Source of the DNA: Herbaspirillum sp. AP02
Lineage (GTDB): Bacteria; Pseudomonadota; Gammaproteobacteria; Burkholderiales; Burkholderiaceae_D
DNA length: 64,000 nt
Direction of reading: 5' to 3'
Assembly (NCBI RefSeq): GCF_015767275.1
Contig: NZ_JADWMY010000012.1
Span: forward strand, 84,107 to 148,106
In this document: positions 19,973 through 30,912 of the stretch, piece by piece
How positions within the stretch are numbered: the stretch's first letter is position 1
Layout: the number at the start of each line of letters is the position of its first letter
Program-made: the position numbers and the translations under genes
Notes under the pieces: generated by a model
Told to the model about the DNA's origin: nothing
What the model saw: only the letters and a program-made list of their open reading frames with translations
Databases searched by the model: none

Positions 19973-20816
19973 GACCGCCAGCGTGAGCGCCACCGCAAGC
20001 CTGCAACCCCTGCTGCAGGTGGACCGCGTGAGCCTGCAATATCGCAGCGCCACGGCGGTGGTGCAGGCGACGCACGAAGTCAGCTTCGACGTGCATCCGG
20101 CTGACCGCTTCGTGCTGCTGGGGCCGTCTGGCTGCGGCAAGTCCAGCCTGCTGAAATCGGTGGCGGGCTTCCTGCCGCCGGCCGCCGGCGAGATCCGCCT
20201 GGAGGGCCGCACCGTGCGCCAGCCGGGACCGGACCGCATCGTGGTGTTCCAGGAATTCGACCAGCTGCCCCCCTGGAAGACGGTACTGCACAACGTGATG
20301 TTTCCGCTGCTGGCCTCGCGCACCCTGGGCAAGCGGGAAGCCGCCGAACGCGCCCGCCACTACCTTGACAAGGTCGGTCTGACACGCTTTGCGGATGCCT
20401 ATCCGCATACGTTGTCCGGTGGTATGAAGGCGCGCGTGGCCATCGCCCGCGCCCTGGCGATGCAGCCCAAGATGCTGCTGATGGATGAACCCTTCGCCGC
20501 CCTCGACGCCCTGACCCGCCGCAAGATGCAGGAAGAACTGCTGGCGCTGTGGGACGAAGTGCGTTTCACGCTGCTGTTCGTGACCCACTCCATCGAGGAG
20601 GCGCTGGTGGTCGGCAACCGCATCCTGTTGCTGTCGCCACACCCGGGCCGCGTACGCGCCGAGATCAACAGCCACCAGTACGACCTCTCCAGCCTGGGTG
20701 GGGTCGGTTTCCAGCAGACCGCACAGCGCATCCACCGCCTGCTGTTCGACGAAGGTGCGGCGGCTGCCGCGCCTGAGCGTGCCATCAACTTCAGCGATGT
20801 CCGCTTCTCTTATTGA
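19953..20816 (+). CDS. ABC transporter ATP-binding protein (SsuB/TauB/NrtD type)
   Basis: A 287-residue ATPase of the sulfonate/nitrate importer class. It has Walker A GPSGCGKSS, Q-loop region VVFQEFDQLPPW, signature [15 protein letters not shown], Walker B LLMDEPFAALD and H-loop VTHSIEEA, all intact. The ATG at 19953 lies inside the previous gene and has GAGGAAG just upstream, so translational coupling is expected. A GTG at 19983 is an alternative start. Confidence 0.93.
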   Translation: MHNPAAETASVSATASLQPLLQVDRVSLQYRSATAVVQATHEVSFDVHPADRFVLLGPSGCGKSSLLKSVAGFLPPAAGEIRLEGRTVRQPGPDRIVVFQEFDQLPPWKTVLHNVMFPLLASRTLGKREAAERARHYLDKVGLTRFADAYPHTLSGGMKARVAIARALAMQPKMLLMDEPFAALDALTRRKMQEELLALWDEVRFTLLFVTHSIEEALVVGNRILLLSPHPGRVRAEINSHQYDLSSLGGVGFQQTAQRIHRLLFDEGAAAAAPERAINFSDVRFSY

Positions 20817-20824
20817 GTGACGCC

Positions 20825-21691
20825 ATGCCCCAGACTCCCCCTATCCGCGAGGAATACGAAATCCCGCTGACTCCCCTGCCTGGCCTGGTATTGCAACGCC
20901 AGTTCACGCTGCCGCAACGCATCTGGCAACAAGGCTGGGTGCGCAAGGGCGCCATCCTGCTGCTGCTGGCGCTCATATGGGAAGCCACTGCCCGCTGGCA
21001 GAACAACGATCTGCTGCTGCCCACCTTCCTGCAGACGGCGCAGGCCTTCGCCGAGGGCATTCGCAGCGGTGAGCTGTTCGGCAAGACCTGGCTGTCGCTG
21101 CAGGTCTTGCTCAAGGCCTATGTGCTGGGGATCGTCGCCGCCTTCGTGCTGACCACGCTGGCCGTGTCCACGCAGTTCGGCCGCGATCTGCTGGGCACCC
21201 TGACTTCCATGTTCAATCCGCTCCCGGCCATCGCCCTGCTCCCCATTGCCCTGCTGTGGTTCGGCCTGGGTGAAGGCAGCCTGATCTTCGTGCTGGTGCA
21301 TTCGGTGCTGTGGGCGCTGGCGGTGAATACCTATGCGGGCTTCCTGGGGGTATCGGACACCCTGCGCATGGCCGGCCGCAACTACGGCCTGCGCGGACTG
21401 GGCTTCGTGCTGCAGGTACTGGTCCCGGCGGCCCTGCCCTCCATCCTGGCAGGCCTGCGCATCGGCTGGGCCTTCGCCTGGCGCACCCTGATCGCAGCCG
21501 AACTGGTGTTCGGTGCCACCAGCGGCAAGGGCGGCCTGGGCTGGTACATCTTCCAGAACCGCAACGAGCTCTATACCGACAAGGTCTTCGCCGGACTGGC
21601 CATGGTGATCCTGATCGGGCTGCTGGTGGAAAACCTGGTCTTCAATACCCTGGAACGGGCGACCGTGAAGAAATGGGGCATGCAGCGCTGA
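20825..21691 (+). CDS. ABC transporter permease (SsuC/TauC/NrtB type)
   Basis: A 288-residue inner-membrane permease with about six membrane segments and the binding-protein-dependent transport fold. The cytoplasmic coupling loop is in GVSDTLRMAGRNYGLRG, followed by VLVPAALPSILAGLRI. The frame opens with TTG at 20813, overlapping the ATPase stop; ATG at 20825 is preferred as the more usual start. It completes the four-gene importer operon. Confidence 0.92.
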   Translation: MPQTPPIREEYEIPLTPLPGLVLQRQFTLPQRIWQQGWVRKGAILLLLALIWEATARWQNNDLLLPTFLQTAQAFAEGIRSGELFGKTWLSLQVLLKAYVLGIVAAFVLTTLAVSTQFGRDLLGTLTSMFNPLPAIALLPIALLWFGLGEGSLIFVLVHSVLWALAVNTYAGFLGVSDTLRMAGRNYGLRGLGFVLQVLVPAALPSILAGLRIGWAFAWRTLIAAELVFGATSGKGGLGWYIFQNRNELYTDKVFAGLAMVILIGLLVENLVFNTLERATVKKWGMQR

Positions 21692-21724
21692 AGCGCCGCA
21701 CCGGAAGAAAATGATTTATATCGT

Positions 21725-22303
21725 TTACAGCAGGGACAGCTGATTCGGGTCTTCGCGTCGACGTGACTGCGCCTTGCGACGCGGGTCGATGACCTGGCCG
21801 GCATCCTGCCCTTCGGTGGCGATGCCTTCGATGGCCAGCAGCAGCTTCTTGACATGCAGGCCGCCGGCGAAGCCGGTCAGCGCCCCGCCCACACCGATGA
21901 CGCGATGGCAGGGCGCGATGATGGAAATGGGATTGCGGCCATTGGCCGCGCCCACGGCGCGCACCGCCTTTTCATTGCCGAGCTGGCGCGCGATGTCCAG
22001 GTAGGTACGGGTCTGGCCGTAGGGAATGTCCAGCAGCGCCGACCAGACCTGGCGCTGGAATTCGGTCCCCTCGAAGTGCAACGGCAGGTCGAAGCTGTCG
22101 CGTTCGCCGGCGAAGTATTCGCGCAACTGATGTTCGGTCTCCAGCAAGACCGGGCGGTCCTCATCCTCCACCATCTCGCCCAGACGCACGCGCAGGGCGT
22201 CATCGTCCTCCCACAAGATAGCCGCCAGGTGATCGCCCCGGGCCACCAGCTTGAGCAATCCGGCCGGAGAGGCCATCAGCTTGTAGGCATATTCCATTCG
22301 CAT
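21725..22303 (-). CDS. ogt: methylated-DNA--protein-cysteine methyltransferase
   Basis: A 192-residue suicide repair protein that moves the methyl group from O6-methylguanine to its own cysteine. The acceptor is C132 in the invariant PCHRVIG, preceded by the DNA-binding helix block IPYGQTRTYLDIARQLG and the Arg-finger region VRAVGAANGRNP. The C-terminal tail (about 165-192) is basic and longer than in many homologs. It lacks the AdaA/AlkA domains, so it is the stand-alone Ogt type. Confidence 0.94.
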   Translation of the reverse strand: MRMEYAYKLMASPAGLLKLVARGDHLAAILWEDDDALRVRLGEMVEDEDRPVLLETEHQLREYFAGERDSFDLPLHFEGTEFQRQVWSALLDIPYGQTRTYLDIARQLGNEKAVRAVGAANGRNPISIIAPCHRVIGVGGALTGFAGGLHVKKLLLAIEGIATEGQDAGQVIDPRRKAQSRRREDPNQLSLL

Positions 22304-22366
22304 CTCTTCTGTTGCATCGAGGGGGTGATTCTACTGTGCGCAGATGTGGATGGGTGATCCGCTTTT

Positions 22367-22406
22367 GAAAAGAAACAGGGCGCCGGCCCCCTGGGTTAGC
22401 GCCCTG
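22367..22406 (-). terminator. probable terminator after the zinc-ribbon-like gene
   Basis: On the minus strand an 8-bp stem (22399-22406 with 22376-22383), with a 15-base loop, is followed by TTTCTTTT. It lies about 20 bases past the stop at 22427. Confidence 0.7.
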
Positions 22407-22426
22407 CATATCAGGCGTGCTGATGA

Positions 22427-22777
22427 TTACACCGTCAACACCGAATATCCGCTTTCATTGAGGGCGTCATAGACCCGGGTGCAGCTCCTGCAGAACAGGT
22501 GGCTGCGCTTGACATGCCGGTGCCGCAGCACCAGTTGCAAGGCCACTCCATCGCAGTGCGGGCAGGCCTCGCGCATGGGTCCCACCGGGACCACGTCGGC
22601 GGTGACAAAGCCGGCCGGCGTCATCACGCCCTCGATGACCTCGCGCGGGTCCAGTTCGACCAGTTTCAACAATAGTGGGGAGGTGCGCTGTACATAGCGT
22701 GGACGGTCGGGCAGGGCAGTGCCGAAGGGCGGCAACGAGGGGGGCCGGACATCCGGATGCCGGGTAGCGATGCTCAT
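22427..22777 (-). CDS. hypothetical protein with a zinc-ribbon-like Cys pattern
   Basis: A 116-residue protein not recognised as a named family. The C-terminal half has CPHCDG and, 24 residues on, CRSCTRVYD, the two CxxC pairs of a zinc ribbon. His residues lie between them (RHRHVKRSH). The N-terminal part is proline-rich. The ATG at 22777 has AAGGAG six bases upstream, which excludes the longer frame to 22870. Divergent from the threonine ammonia-lyase gene. Confidence 0.7.
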   Translation of the reverse strand: MSIATRHPDVRPPSLPPFGTALPDRPRYVQRTSPLLLKLVELDPREVIEGVMTPAGFVTADVVPVGPMREACPHCDGVALQLVLRHRHVKRSHLFCRSCTRVYDALNESGYSVLTV

Positions 22778-23124
22778 GGTGTCTCCTTGGTGAGAACGGC
22801 TGAGTCTGATCGGACCTGCGAGAGGAGGAAGGCCGGGTGGCCCTTCCGGGTGTCGCTTCCACTGGGGCAAGAGATCCAGGCGGTGGCGCGACGAGTCTTT
22901 ACTCTAGTCGCCCGATCCAGCGACTTCAATGGTGGTGGCGAAAGAAATTTGGTGTTGGCGAAGCGACAATCCGCGTCGCCTGCGCAAAACGAAAAATCGA
23001 CATCAGCACGCCCGGATTTTTCCAATTGCCAAGTTGCTCCGGCCACGGCTTCGATTTATCGCCATCCTCCACGGCGTGCGGTACGAGGTACTACAAACCG
23101 GGGCATTGGCTCTACAATCACAGG
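22778..23124. promoter_or_regulatory. divergent intergenic region
   Basis: About 350 bases between the zinc-ribbon-like gene and the threonine ammonia-lyase gene. It should hold both promoters. No clear operator, riboswitch or terminator could be recognised. Confidence 0.4.
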
Positions 23125-24330
23125 ATGACAACGCTCAACGATATCGAAGCAGCCGCCCGCCGGCTGCAAGGCCAGATCCTGGAAACCCCCTGCGTGGAAT
23201 CGCGCACGCTGTCCCAGATCGTCGGTGCCCAGGTCTTCCTCAAGTTCGAGAACCTGCAATTCACCGCCTCCTTCAAAGAGCGCGGCGCCTGCAACAAGAT
23301 GGTCGATGTCGCCGCCAGCCCGGAAGGTGCACGTGGCGTGGTCGCCATGTCGGCCGGCAACCATGCGCAGGGCGTGGCCTATCACGCGCAACGGCTGGGC
23401 CTGCCGGCCACCATCGTCATGCCGCGCTTCACGCCCGGCGTGAAGATCGAGCGCACCCGTGGCTTCGGCGCCAACGTGGTGTTGCATGGCGATACCCTGG
23501 AAGCGGCACGCGCCCATGCCTACGAGCTGGCCGAGAAGGAAGGTCTGACCTTCGTCCACCCCTATGACGACGAAGCCATCATCGCCGGCCAGGGTACGGT
23601 CGCGCTGGAAATGATGAAGGCGGTGCCGGACCTGGATTGCCTGGTGGTGGCCATCGGCGGCGGCGGTCTGCTGGCCGGCATGGCGGTCGCAGCACGGGCG
23701 ATCAAGCCGGAGATCGAGATCGTGGGCGTACAGACACGGCGTTTTCCGACCATGGTCAACGCGGTCAAGGGCACCGACCACCCGGTCGGCTCCAGCACCA
23801 TCGCCGAAGGCATCGCGGTCGGCACGCCAGGCACGCTGACCCGCGCCATCATCGCCCGCGAAGCCAACGAACTGCTGCTGGTCGATGAGGGCGATATCGA
23901 ACAGGCCGTACTGATGCTGCTGGAAATCGAAAAGACCCTGGTCGAAGGCGCGGGTGCGGCCGGACTGGCGGCACTGGTGCGTTACCCGGACCGCTTCCGC
24001 GGCAAGCGCGTGGGACTGGTGCTGTCGGGCGGCAATATCGATCCGCTGCTGCTGACGGCCATCATCGAGCGCGGCATGGTCCGCGCTGGCCGCCTGGCGC
24101 GAGTGAAGGTCAGTTCGCGGGACGTTCCCGGCACGCTGGCCCGCATCACCGGCATCGTCGCCGAAGCCGGCGCCAACATCGACGAAGTGCACCATCAGCG
24201 CGCCTTTACGCTGCTGGCCGCGCAGAACGTGGATATCGAACTGGTCTTGCAGACCCGGGGCCGGCCACATCTGGCACAGGTGCTGCAGGCACTGCGCGCA
24301 GCCGGCTTCGAGGCCGAGGAACTGCACTGA
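23125..24330 (+). CDS. ilvA: threonine ammonia-lyase
   Basis: A 401-residue PLP enzyme deaminating threonine to 2-oxobutanoate, the entry to isoleucine synthesis or threonine breakdown. The PLP lysine is K51 in TASFKERGA, and the cofactor phosphate loop is the Gly-rich IGGGGLLAG. A C-terminal ACT domain (about 325-401, with VSSRDVPGTLARITGIV) suggests allosteric control by an amino acid. The length matches the short, single-ACT form. The ATG at 23125 follows CAGG only; the frame runs further upstream but has no protein-like sequence there. Confidence 0.93.
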   Translation: MTTLNDIEAAARRLQGQILETPCVESRTLSQIVGAQVFLKFENLQFTASFKERGACNKMVDVAASPEGARGVVAMSAGNHAQGVAYHAQRLGLPATIVMPRFTPGVKIERTRGFGANVVLHGDTLEAARAHAYELAEKEGLTFVHPYDDEAIIAGQGTVALEMMKAVPDLDCLVVAIGGGGLLAGMAVAARAIKPEIEIVGVQTRRFPTMVNAVKGTDHPVGSSTIAEGIAVGTPGTLTRAIIAREANELLLVDEGDIEQAVLMLLEIEKTLVEGAGAAGLAALVRYPDRFRGKRVGLVLSGGNIDPLLLTAIIERGMVRAGRLARVKVSSRDVPGTLARITGIVAEAGANIDEVHHQRAFTLLAAQNVDIELVLQTRGRPHLAQVLQALRAAGFEAEELH

Positions 24331-24357
24331 CCGCCAAGCCGTCGCCGATGGTGGTCC

Positions 24358-24638
24358 TTATCTGCGGCGATGGAAGCTGATCTTCTGCTCCAGTGGCGGC
24401 AAGGCGTCGCCACTGTCGCCACAACCGTCACAGGCACCTCCGCCACATCCGCCCGCCCGGGCCGGTGGCAGGATGCGCCGGCCCAGCGCCTGCCAGGGCG
24501 CGCCACGCCGCCGCACCAGCCAGCTACCCAGCTGCGCCTGCCAGCGCCAGCTCAGCGCAGGCGCCAGCTTGCGCGCCATGTAGAGCAGGCTGCCCGCCAC
24601 CAGCAGGCCGATGATCAGGTATTGCCACCACAAGCCGC

Positions 24639-24642
<4 letters not shown>
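24358..24642 (-). CDS. small Cys-rich membrane protein downstream of feoB
   Basis: A 94-residue protein: one membrane helix (about 5-25), a basic middle, then a Cys/Gly cluster GGCGGGACDGCGDSGD near residues 65-80. The ATG overlaps the feoB stop, so it is co-translated with feoB. This recalls FeoB-associated Cys-rich or DUF6587-type proteins; the exact family could not be decided. An accessory role in ferrous iron uptake is inferred from the operon. Confidence 0.75.
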
Positions 24643-26461
<1,819 letters not shown>

Positions 26462-26465
<4 letters not shown>

Positions 26466-26713
26466 GCCGCCATCTCCGTATCGGCCTGCAGCGACACCCG
26501 CTGCGCTTCAGCGCGCCGCAGGGCAAAACGGGTCGAGCCGATCTGGACCACGATGGGATCGCCGCCGAAGGGAGCCGTGGCCACCACCCGCACCGGTTCG
26601 CCCATGACGAAACCGAGGTCGCGCAGACGGGCGGCGACGGCATCGGCCGCGTGCAGGTCGGAAACATGATCGACGATGGCGACAACGCCCTTGGCAAGTT
26701 CGGTGAGACGCAT
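26462..26713 (-). CDS. feoA: FeoA family iron transport protein
   Basis: An 83-residue cytoplasmic SH3-like protein that supports FeoB. It opens MRLTELAKGV and carries the family pattern RLRDLGFVMGEPVRVVATAPFGGDP followed by the final strand with FALRRAEAQRV. The ATG at 26713 is chosen because the upstream frame to 26767 crosses the Fur-box region. First gene of the feo operon; its stop overlaps the feoB start. Confidence 0.93.
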
Positions 26714-26739
26714 GATGGTGTGTTTCAGTCGGTGGGATC

Positions 26740-26758
26740 GGTAACGATTCTCATTATA
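26740..26758 (-). promoter_or_regulatory. Fur box upstream of feoA
   Basis: On the minus strand this 19-mer matches the Fur consensus GATAATGATAATCATTATC at 15 of 19 positions, counted by eye. It ends 26 bases before the feoA ATG. It implies repression of feoA-feoB by iron-loaded Fur. Confidence 0.8.
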
Positions 26759-27256
26759 TTGGTTCACCCTGAGAACTGCCTGACAGAAGCTGTCCTACTC
26801 CAAGCGCAGCAAAACCGACCTGCGGGGAGCGCGCAAGCCCGGCTTCCCGGCGTCTGGCGGGCGATCGGGCAGCAGGATCTGGATGGAATCGGGCCGACGG
26901 CGAGCCCTCTGCACGGTCCGGACTGCGACGATTTGCCGCAACCCGGTGGTGCAATCCACACGAAAATGTTGGATTACAGACAACAAAAAAACGCAACCAG
27001 GCGATTTTCTTTTATTATTCAAACAATAAAGTCGCCGAAAGTGTCGCTTCTGCGTCCAAACGACAGATTTTTTCATGCGTAAATTTTTGCAGCGCACTAT
27101 ACTTTCTTTAGTTTCCTCGTGGAAATTTATGCTGGATATCGCATATTCGGCGTATGAGCACCGGCGAGACAACCGCATGGGGGCGGCATCGCCGGCACGA
27201 TCGATTCAAGCAGCTTGCCCGGTCTCTGCCCTGGCAGGCTGAGCAACAACAACAAT
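26759..27256. promoter_or_regulatory. AT-rich intergenic region upstream of a hypothetical gene
   Basis: About 500 bases between the feo promoter and the gene at 27257. The part from about 26960 to 27130 is strikingly AT-rich. It contains an interrupted hairpin (27000-27004 with 27032-27036 and 27011-27016 with 27025-27030) and a TATACT box at 27098-27103 that could serve the downstream gene. No gene was recognised. Confidence 0.45.
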
Positions 27257-27745
27257 ATGAATCCACATCCAGCAGGTCCAGCCGAATCCGACATGCCGCA
27301 GCAAATGCCGCTGCGCTCGTTGCTCGCTGAAATCAGTGCCTTGACGCTGCATGTGCAGCAACTGAGTCGCATGGCAGGGGAGGCCAGCGCACTCATCGAA
27401 AACAGCCAGATGCCGGCACCGATCGACCCCGAGCCACTACGCCGGGAGGATCGTCTGCCGCGCAGCGAGCGGATACAGCTGGAAGAAGCCATCATGCGCA
27501 TCTTCGATGAAGTCTTCGGTCCGCGCATCGACACCCTTGAACGCCAGATGAGCATGAGCCTGATCGCCGAGATCGGACCGGCCGCCTTTGTGCAAAAGGT
27601 ACTGTGGGGCGAGGAAATCAGCGACATCGCCCTGACCATTGCCCTCGAACGCATGCTGCCGGCCCTCGAACAACTGGTGGAGGCGCATCCACAGGCCTTC
27701 CTGCAACAGGCCAACAAGCTGCTGGGACGCTTCAAGGGCAACTGA
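27257..27745 (+). CDS. hypothetical protein, family not recognised
   Basis: A 162-residue soluble, acidic, mostly helical protein. The N-terminus has heptad-like hydrophobics (SLLAEISALTLHVQQLSRMAG) suggesting a short coiled coil; the centre has SERIQLEEAIMRIFDEVFGPR and the end ALEQLVEAHPQAFLQQANKL. No signal, membrane helix or catalytic motif is seen. The ATG at 27257 is preferred; the frame opens with TTG at 27215, and another ATG lies at 27293. Codon use fits its neighbours. Confidence 0.65.
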   Translation: MNPHPAGPAESDMPQQMPLRSLLAEISALTLHVQQLSRMAGEASALIENSQMPAPIDPEPLRREDRLPRSERIQLEEAIMRIFDEVFGPRIDTLERQMSMSLIAEIGPAAFVQKVLWGEEISDIALTIALERMLPALEQLVEAHPQAFLQQANKLLGRFKGN

Positions 27746-27785
27746 GGCGGGCCTCGCACGCTGGCTGTCGCCCGGCACCGTCTGG

Positions 27786-28691
27786 CTACGCTTCCCGTTC
27801 GCCCGCCACGCGCCTGAGCGAACGTTGCAGGTGCGCGGCAAAGCGCGCTGCGGCGATCGACTGGCGGTGGTAAGCCAGCGACAACTGCGCACGCGGCGCC
27901 GGTTCGCGGATCTCGATGTAGCGCACCTGCGCCAGTTGCACCTGCTCGATGGCCTCCGGCACGATGGAAATTCCCAGCCCGGCCGCCACCAGGTTGATGG
28001 CCGAGGTCAGTTGCGGCGCCAGCTGGATCACCTGCGGGTCGAAGCCGGCCGCCTGGCAGGCGCTGAAGATGTTGTCGTACAGCGCCGATCCCTTGCCACG
28101 CGGCACCATGATGAAGTTTTCCTCCGCCAGGTCCTGCAGGCGCAGCGATTTACGCCGCGCCAGCGGATGCGAGCGCGGCAAGGCCACCTTCAGCTTCTCG
28201 GCCGGCAGCTCCACCACTCCCAACTCGGCCGACGGCGTCGTCACGATGCGGACGAAGGCCGCATCCAGCTGCGAAGCGGCGATATCGGCCAGCAACTGCT
28301 CGGTGATCCCCTCGCTGAGGGAAATTTCCAGCTTGCGATGGCGCTCGCGAAATTGCTGGAGCGCATGCGACACCAGCGGATGGAATACCGCCGACGAGGT
28401 AAAGCCCATGCGCAGCAAGCCCACCTCCCCGCTGGCCGCCTGTTGCGCGGCACGCAGCGCCTGCTCGGCATTGTCCACCGCCGTCTGGGCGTGCGGCAGC
28501 AAGACCCGTCCCACCTCCGACAACTCCACGCCATGCGAGGTACGGATGAACAGTGCGCCGCCGACTTCCTGTTCCAGGTCCTTGATCTGCATCGATAGCG
28601 GCGGCTGGCCGATGCCAACCTTCTCGGCCGCCCGTGTGAAGCTGCGCTGTTCGGCCACGGCCAGGAAATAGCGGAGATGTCGCAGTTCCAT
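27786..28691 (-). CDS. LysR family transcriptional regulator
   Basis: A 301-residue LysR regulator. The N-terminal winged helix-turn-helix starts MELRHLRYFLAVAEQRSFTRAAEKVGIGQPPLS and is followed by a periplasmic-binding-protein-like effector domain (about 90-295). The ATG at 28691 has AGGTGA upstream; a GTG at 28700 would add three residues. It is divergent from the MFS gene, with a 140-base shared promoter region, so it probably controls that transporter in the usual LysR way. Confidence 0.93.
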   Translation of the reverse strand: MELRHLRYFLAVAEQRSFTRAAEKVGIGQPPLSMQIKDLEQEVGGALFIRTSHGVELSEVGRVLLPHAQTAVDNAEQALRAAQQAASGEVGLLRMGFTSSAVFHPLVSHALQQFRERHRKLEISLSEGITEQLLADIAASQLDAAFVRIVTTPSAELGVVELPAEKLKVALPRSHPLARRKSLRLQDLAEENFIMVPRGKGSALYDNIFSACQAAGFDPQVIQLAPQLTSAINLVAAGLGISIVPEAIEQVQLAQVRYIEIREPAPRAQLSLAYHRQSIAAARFAAHLQRSLRRVAGEREA

Positions 28692-28831
28692 TTTGCTCAC
28701 CTGATATCTGTTTCATAGATGGCTGGGCCACCTTCCATATATTGGACAATATAGCGCATTTATCCCAGACTGCACCTCTCCACAACACATGGCGGTACGC
28801 CTTCCTCCGGCGCGTCCGCCGTCCCGTCGCC

Positions 28832-30091
28832 ATGCAGTCGCTCTCCGATTCACCCTCCTCCACCGTCCCGCGCCCGGAAGCAGCTCCTGCCACCGGCACG
28901 GTCATCCGTGGTGCAGTCCGCGGCTCCGCCGCCTATCGCCACATCGTGCTGGCGCTGTTCTGCTCGGGCTTCGCCACGTTCTCGCTGCTGTACTGCGTAC
29001 AACCGCTGCTGCCGGCCTTCGCGCAGGAATTCAACATCGGCGCGGCCAGCGCCTCGCTGGCACTGTCGCTGTCGACGGGCTTTCTGGCCGTCTCGATCCT
29101 GATGGCGGGCATGGTGTCGGAGCGCTTCGGCCGCAAGGAACTGATGTTCGCCTCCCTGGCCACCGCCGCCTGCTGCAACCTGCTGGCCGCCATCGCACCG
29201 AGCTGGCACCTGATCCTGGTCGCCCGTGCGCTGGAAGGCATCGCCCTGGGCGGCGTGCCGGCCGTGGCCATGGCCTATCTGGCCGAGGAAATCGACGCCG
29301 GTGGCCTGGGCTACGCCATGGGGCTGTATGTGGGCGGCAACGCCTTCGGCGGCATGGTCGGCCGGGTCGCCATGAGCACCCTGGCCGAATCCTTCGGCTG
29401 GCGCCACGCCATGCTCGCCATCGGCGCACTGGACCTGGTGCTGGCAGTGGCCTTCGTGATGATGCTGCCGGCCTCGCGCAACTTCGTGCGCAACGGCACG
29501 CTGCGCCTGCGCGATCACGTCGGCCTGTGGCGCCGCCACCTCGGCCACGCCCGCCTGCCGCTGACCTTCGGCATCGCGGCGCTGAACATGGGCATCTTCG
29601 CCACCTCGTACAACTATGCCGGCTTTCGCCTGATGAGTCCGCCGTTCTCGTTGTCAGCCACGCTGACCGGGCTCATCTTCAGCGCCTACATCTTCGGCAT
29701 CGTGTCCTCTTCGTGGGCCGGAGCACTGGCTGACCGCTACGGCCGCGCCCCGCTGGTGGCAGCCGGCATCGGCACTTCCTGCCTGGGCCTGTTCCTGACC
29801 TGCACGCCCTGGCTGGCGGTAGTGATCGCCGGTATCGTGCTGTTGACCATCGGCTTTTTCACCACCCATTCGGCGGCCAGCAGCTGGGTCGGTCGTCTGG
29901 CGGTGCAGGGCAAGGGTCATGCTGCCTCGCTGTACCTACTGGCGTATTACCTCGGTGGCAGCGTGCTGGGCTCGGCCGGCGGCTGGTTCTGGGAACACGC
30001 AGGCTGGAACGCCGTAGCCGCCTTCATGCTGCTGCAGGTCGTGACGGCCGCATGGCTGGCCCGCTGCCTGTGGCGGCAGGGTCGCAACTGA
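28832..30091 (+). CDS. MFS transporter (YnfM-like)
   Basis: A 419-residue major facilitator protein with 12 membrane segments. The loop between helices 2 and 3 carries the MFS motif SERFGRKELM, and the second half repeats it as ADRYGRAPLV. The sequence is closest in feel to YnfM-type drug exporters. The ATG at 28832 is chosen over a TTG at 28742 with no ribosome site. Divergent from the LysR gene. Substrate unknown. Confidence 0.9.
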   Translation: MQSLSDSPSSTVPRPEAAPATGTVIRGAVRGSAAYRHIVLALFCSGFATFSLLYCVQPLLPAFAQEFNIGAASASLALSLSTGFLAVSILMAGMVSERFGRKELMFASLATAACCNLLAAIAPSWHLILVARALEGIALGGVPAVAMAYLAEEIDAGGLGYAMGLYVGGNAFGGMVGRVAMSTLAESFGWRHAMLAIGALDLVLAVAFVMMLPASRNFVRNGTLRLRDHVGLWRRHLGHARLPLTFGIAALNMGIFATSYNYAGFRLMSPPFSLSATLTGLIFSAYIFGIVSSSWAGALADRYGRAPLVAAGIGTSCLGLFLTCTPWLAVVIAGIVLLTIGFFTTHSAASSWVGRLAVQGKGHAASLYLLAYYLGGSVLGSAGGWFWEHAGWNAVAAFMLLQVVTAAWLARCLWRQGRN

Positions 30092-30198
30092 AGCGTCTGC
30101 AAGTCTTCATCGACTGCCTGCCGGCGCGCATCGCGGCCGAGAACATTGCGCCGCCCACAACCGTGACCAAAGTTCGCAGGCGCTGAACGGACGCAGGC

Positions 30199-30227
30199 AA
30201 AAAAAATCCCCGGCCGCAGCCGGGGAT
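30199..30227 (-). terminator. terminator after the small exported Lys/Ala-rich protein gene
   Basis: On the minus strand a perfect 9-bp stem (30219-30227 with 30206-30214) around a 4-base loop is followed by a run of T (A-run 30199-30206 on the plus strand), 27 bases past the stop. Confidence 0.9.
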
Positions 30228-30253
30228 CTTCATCACGACATGCACGCCGCAGA

Positions 30254-30610
30254 TTACGGAGTCTTGTCGGACTTGTCAGGAGTGGCCGCCAGGGCTGCAT
30301 TACGCTCGGCGGTGGACTCCTTCTTCTCTTGCTTCAGCTGCGCCCTGGCAGCCTTCTTGTCGGACTTGTATTCCTGCTTGGCAGCCTTCTTCTGTGCTTT
30401 GTACTCGGCCTTGGCATCGGAATCGGCCTGACGCTTCTGGACGAACGGGTCATTGGAAGGCACGGCCGAAGGCGATGCGCTCGAAGCCGACGACATCGGC
30501 GCGGTCGGCGCAGCGCCCACGGCGTTGCCATTGGTCGGTGCATTCTGCGCCATGGCGCTACCGGCCAGGGCCATGAACAGGGACGAGATCAGAATGTGAC
30601 GAGTCTTCAT
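30254..30610 (-). CDS. small exported Lys/Ala-rich protein
   Basis: A 118-residue protein with a clear signal peptide (cleavage near GSAMA/QNA, residue 21). A low-complexity Ala/Ser/Pro region follows. The C-terminal half is a highly charged helix rich in Lys, Ala and Glu (for example AEYKAQKKAAKQEYKSDKK), probably a periplasmic coiled coil or nucleic-acid/envelope-binding segment. GGAGG-like sequence precedes the ATG, and a terminator follows. No named family was recognised. Confidence 0.75.
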   Translation of the reverse strand: MKTRHILISSLFMALAGSAMAQNAPTNGNAVGAAPTAPMSSASSASPSAVPSNDPFVQKRQADSDAKAEYKAQKKAAKQEYKSDKKAARAQLKQEKKESTAERNAALAATPDKSDKTP

Positions 30611-30912
30611 GTGTACCTCCTTGCGTTATGTTTTTCGGAAAAGCCCGAGGCTTGGATACTCAAGAAAATTACAGGATGCGGGATCGCTGATCCGTGTCAT
30701 CACTATAGGCAAGCTTGCGGTCGCGCTATGTCGGACAAGGACTGATTCTCCGCTTCCCCGATCACGCAAAATGCAGAGCCTGATGGCCTGCCTGTTCTGC
30801 GCAACAGGTGAGTCTCTGAAGCCATTTGCGACAGGAAGGTTCTGGGAGAAGTGCAAGCGTTGGTGAGCGGTGCAAGCAAACGTAACAAGCGGGAGCCGGC
30901 GATCGGACTCGG
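30611..30912. other. intergenic region, no gene recognised
   Basis: About 300 bases between two minus-strand genes. It should contain the promoter of the small exported protein. No terminator for the amidotransferase gene or other site was recognised. Confidence 0.4.
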
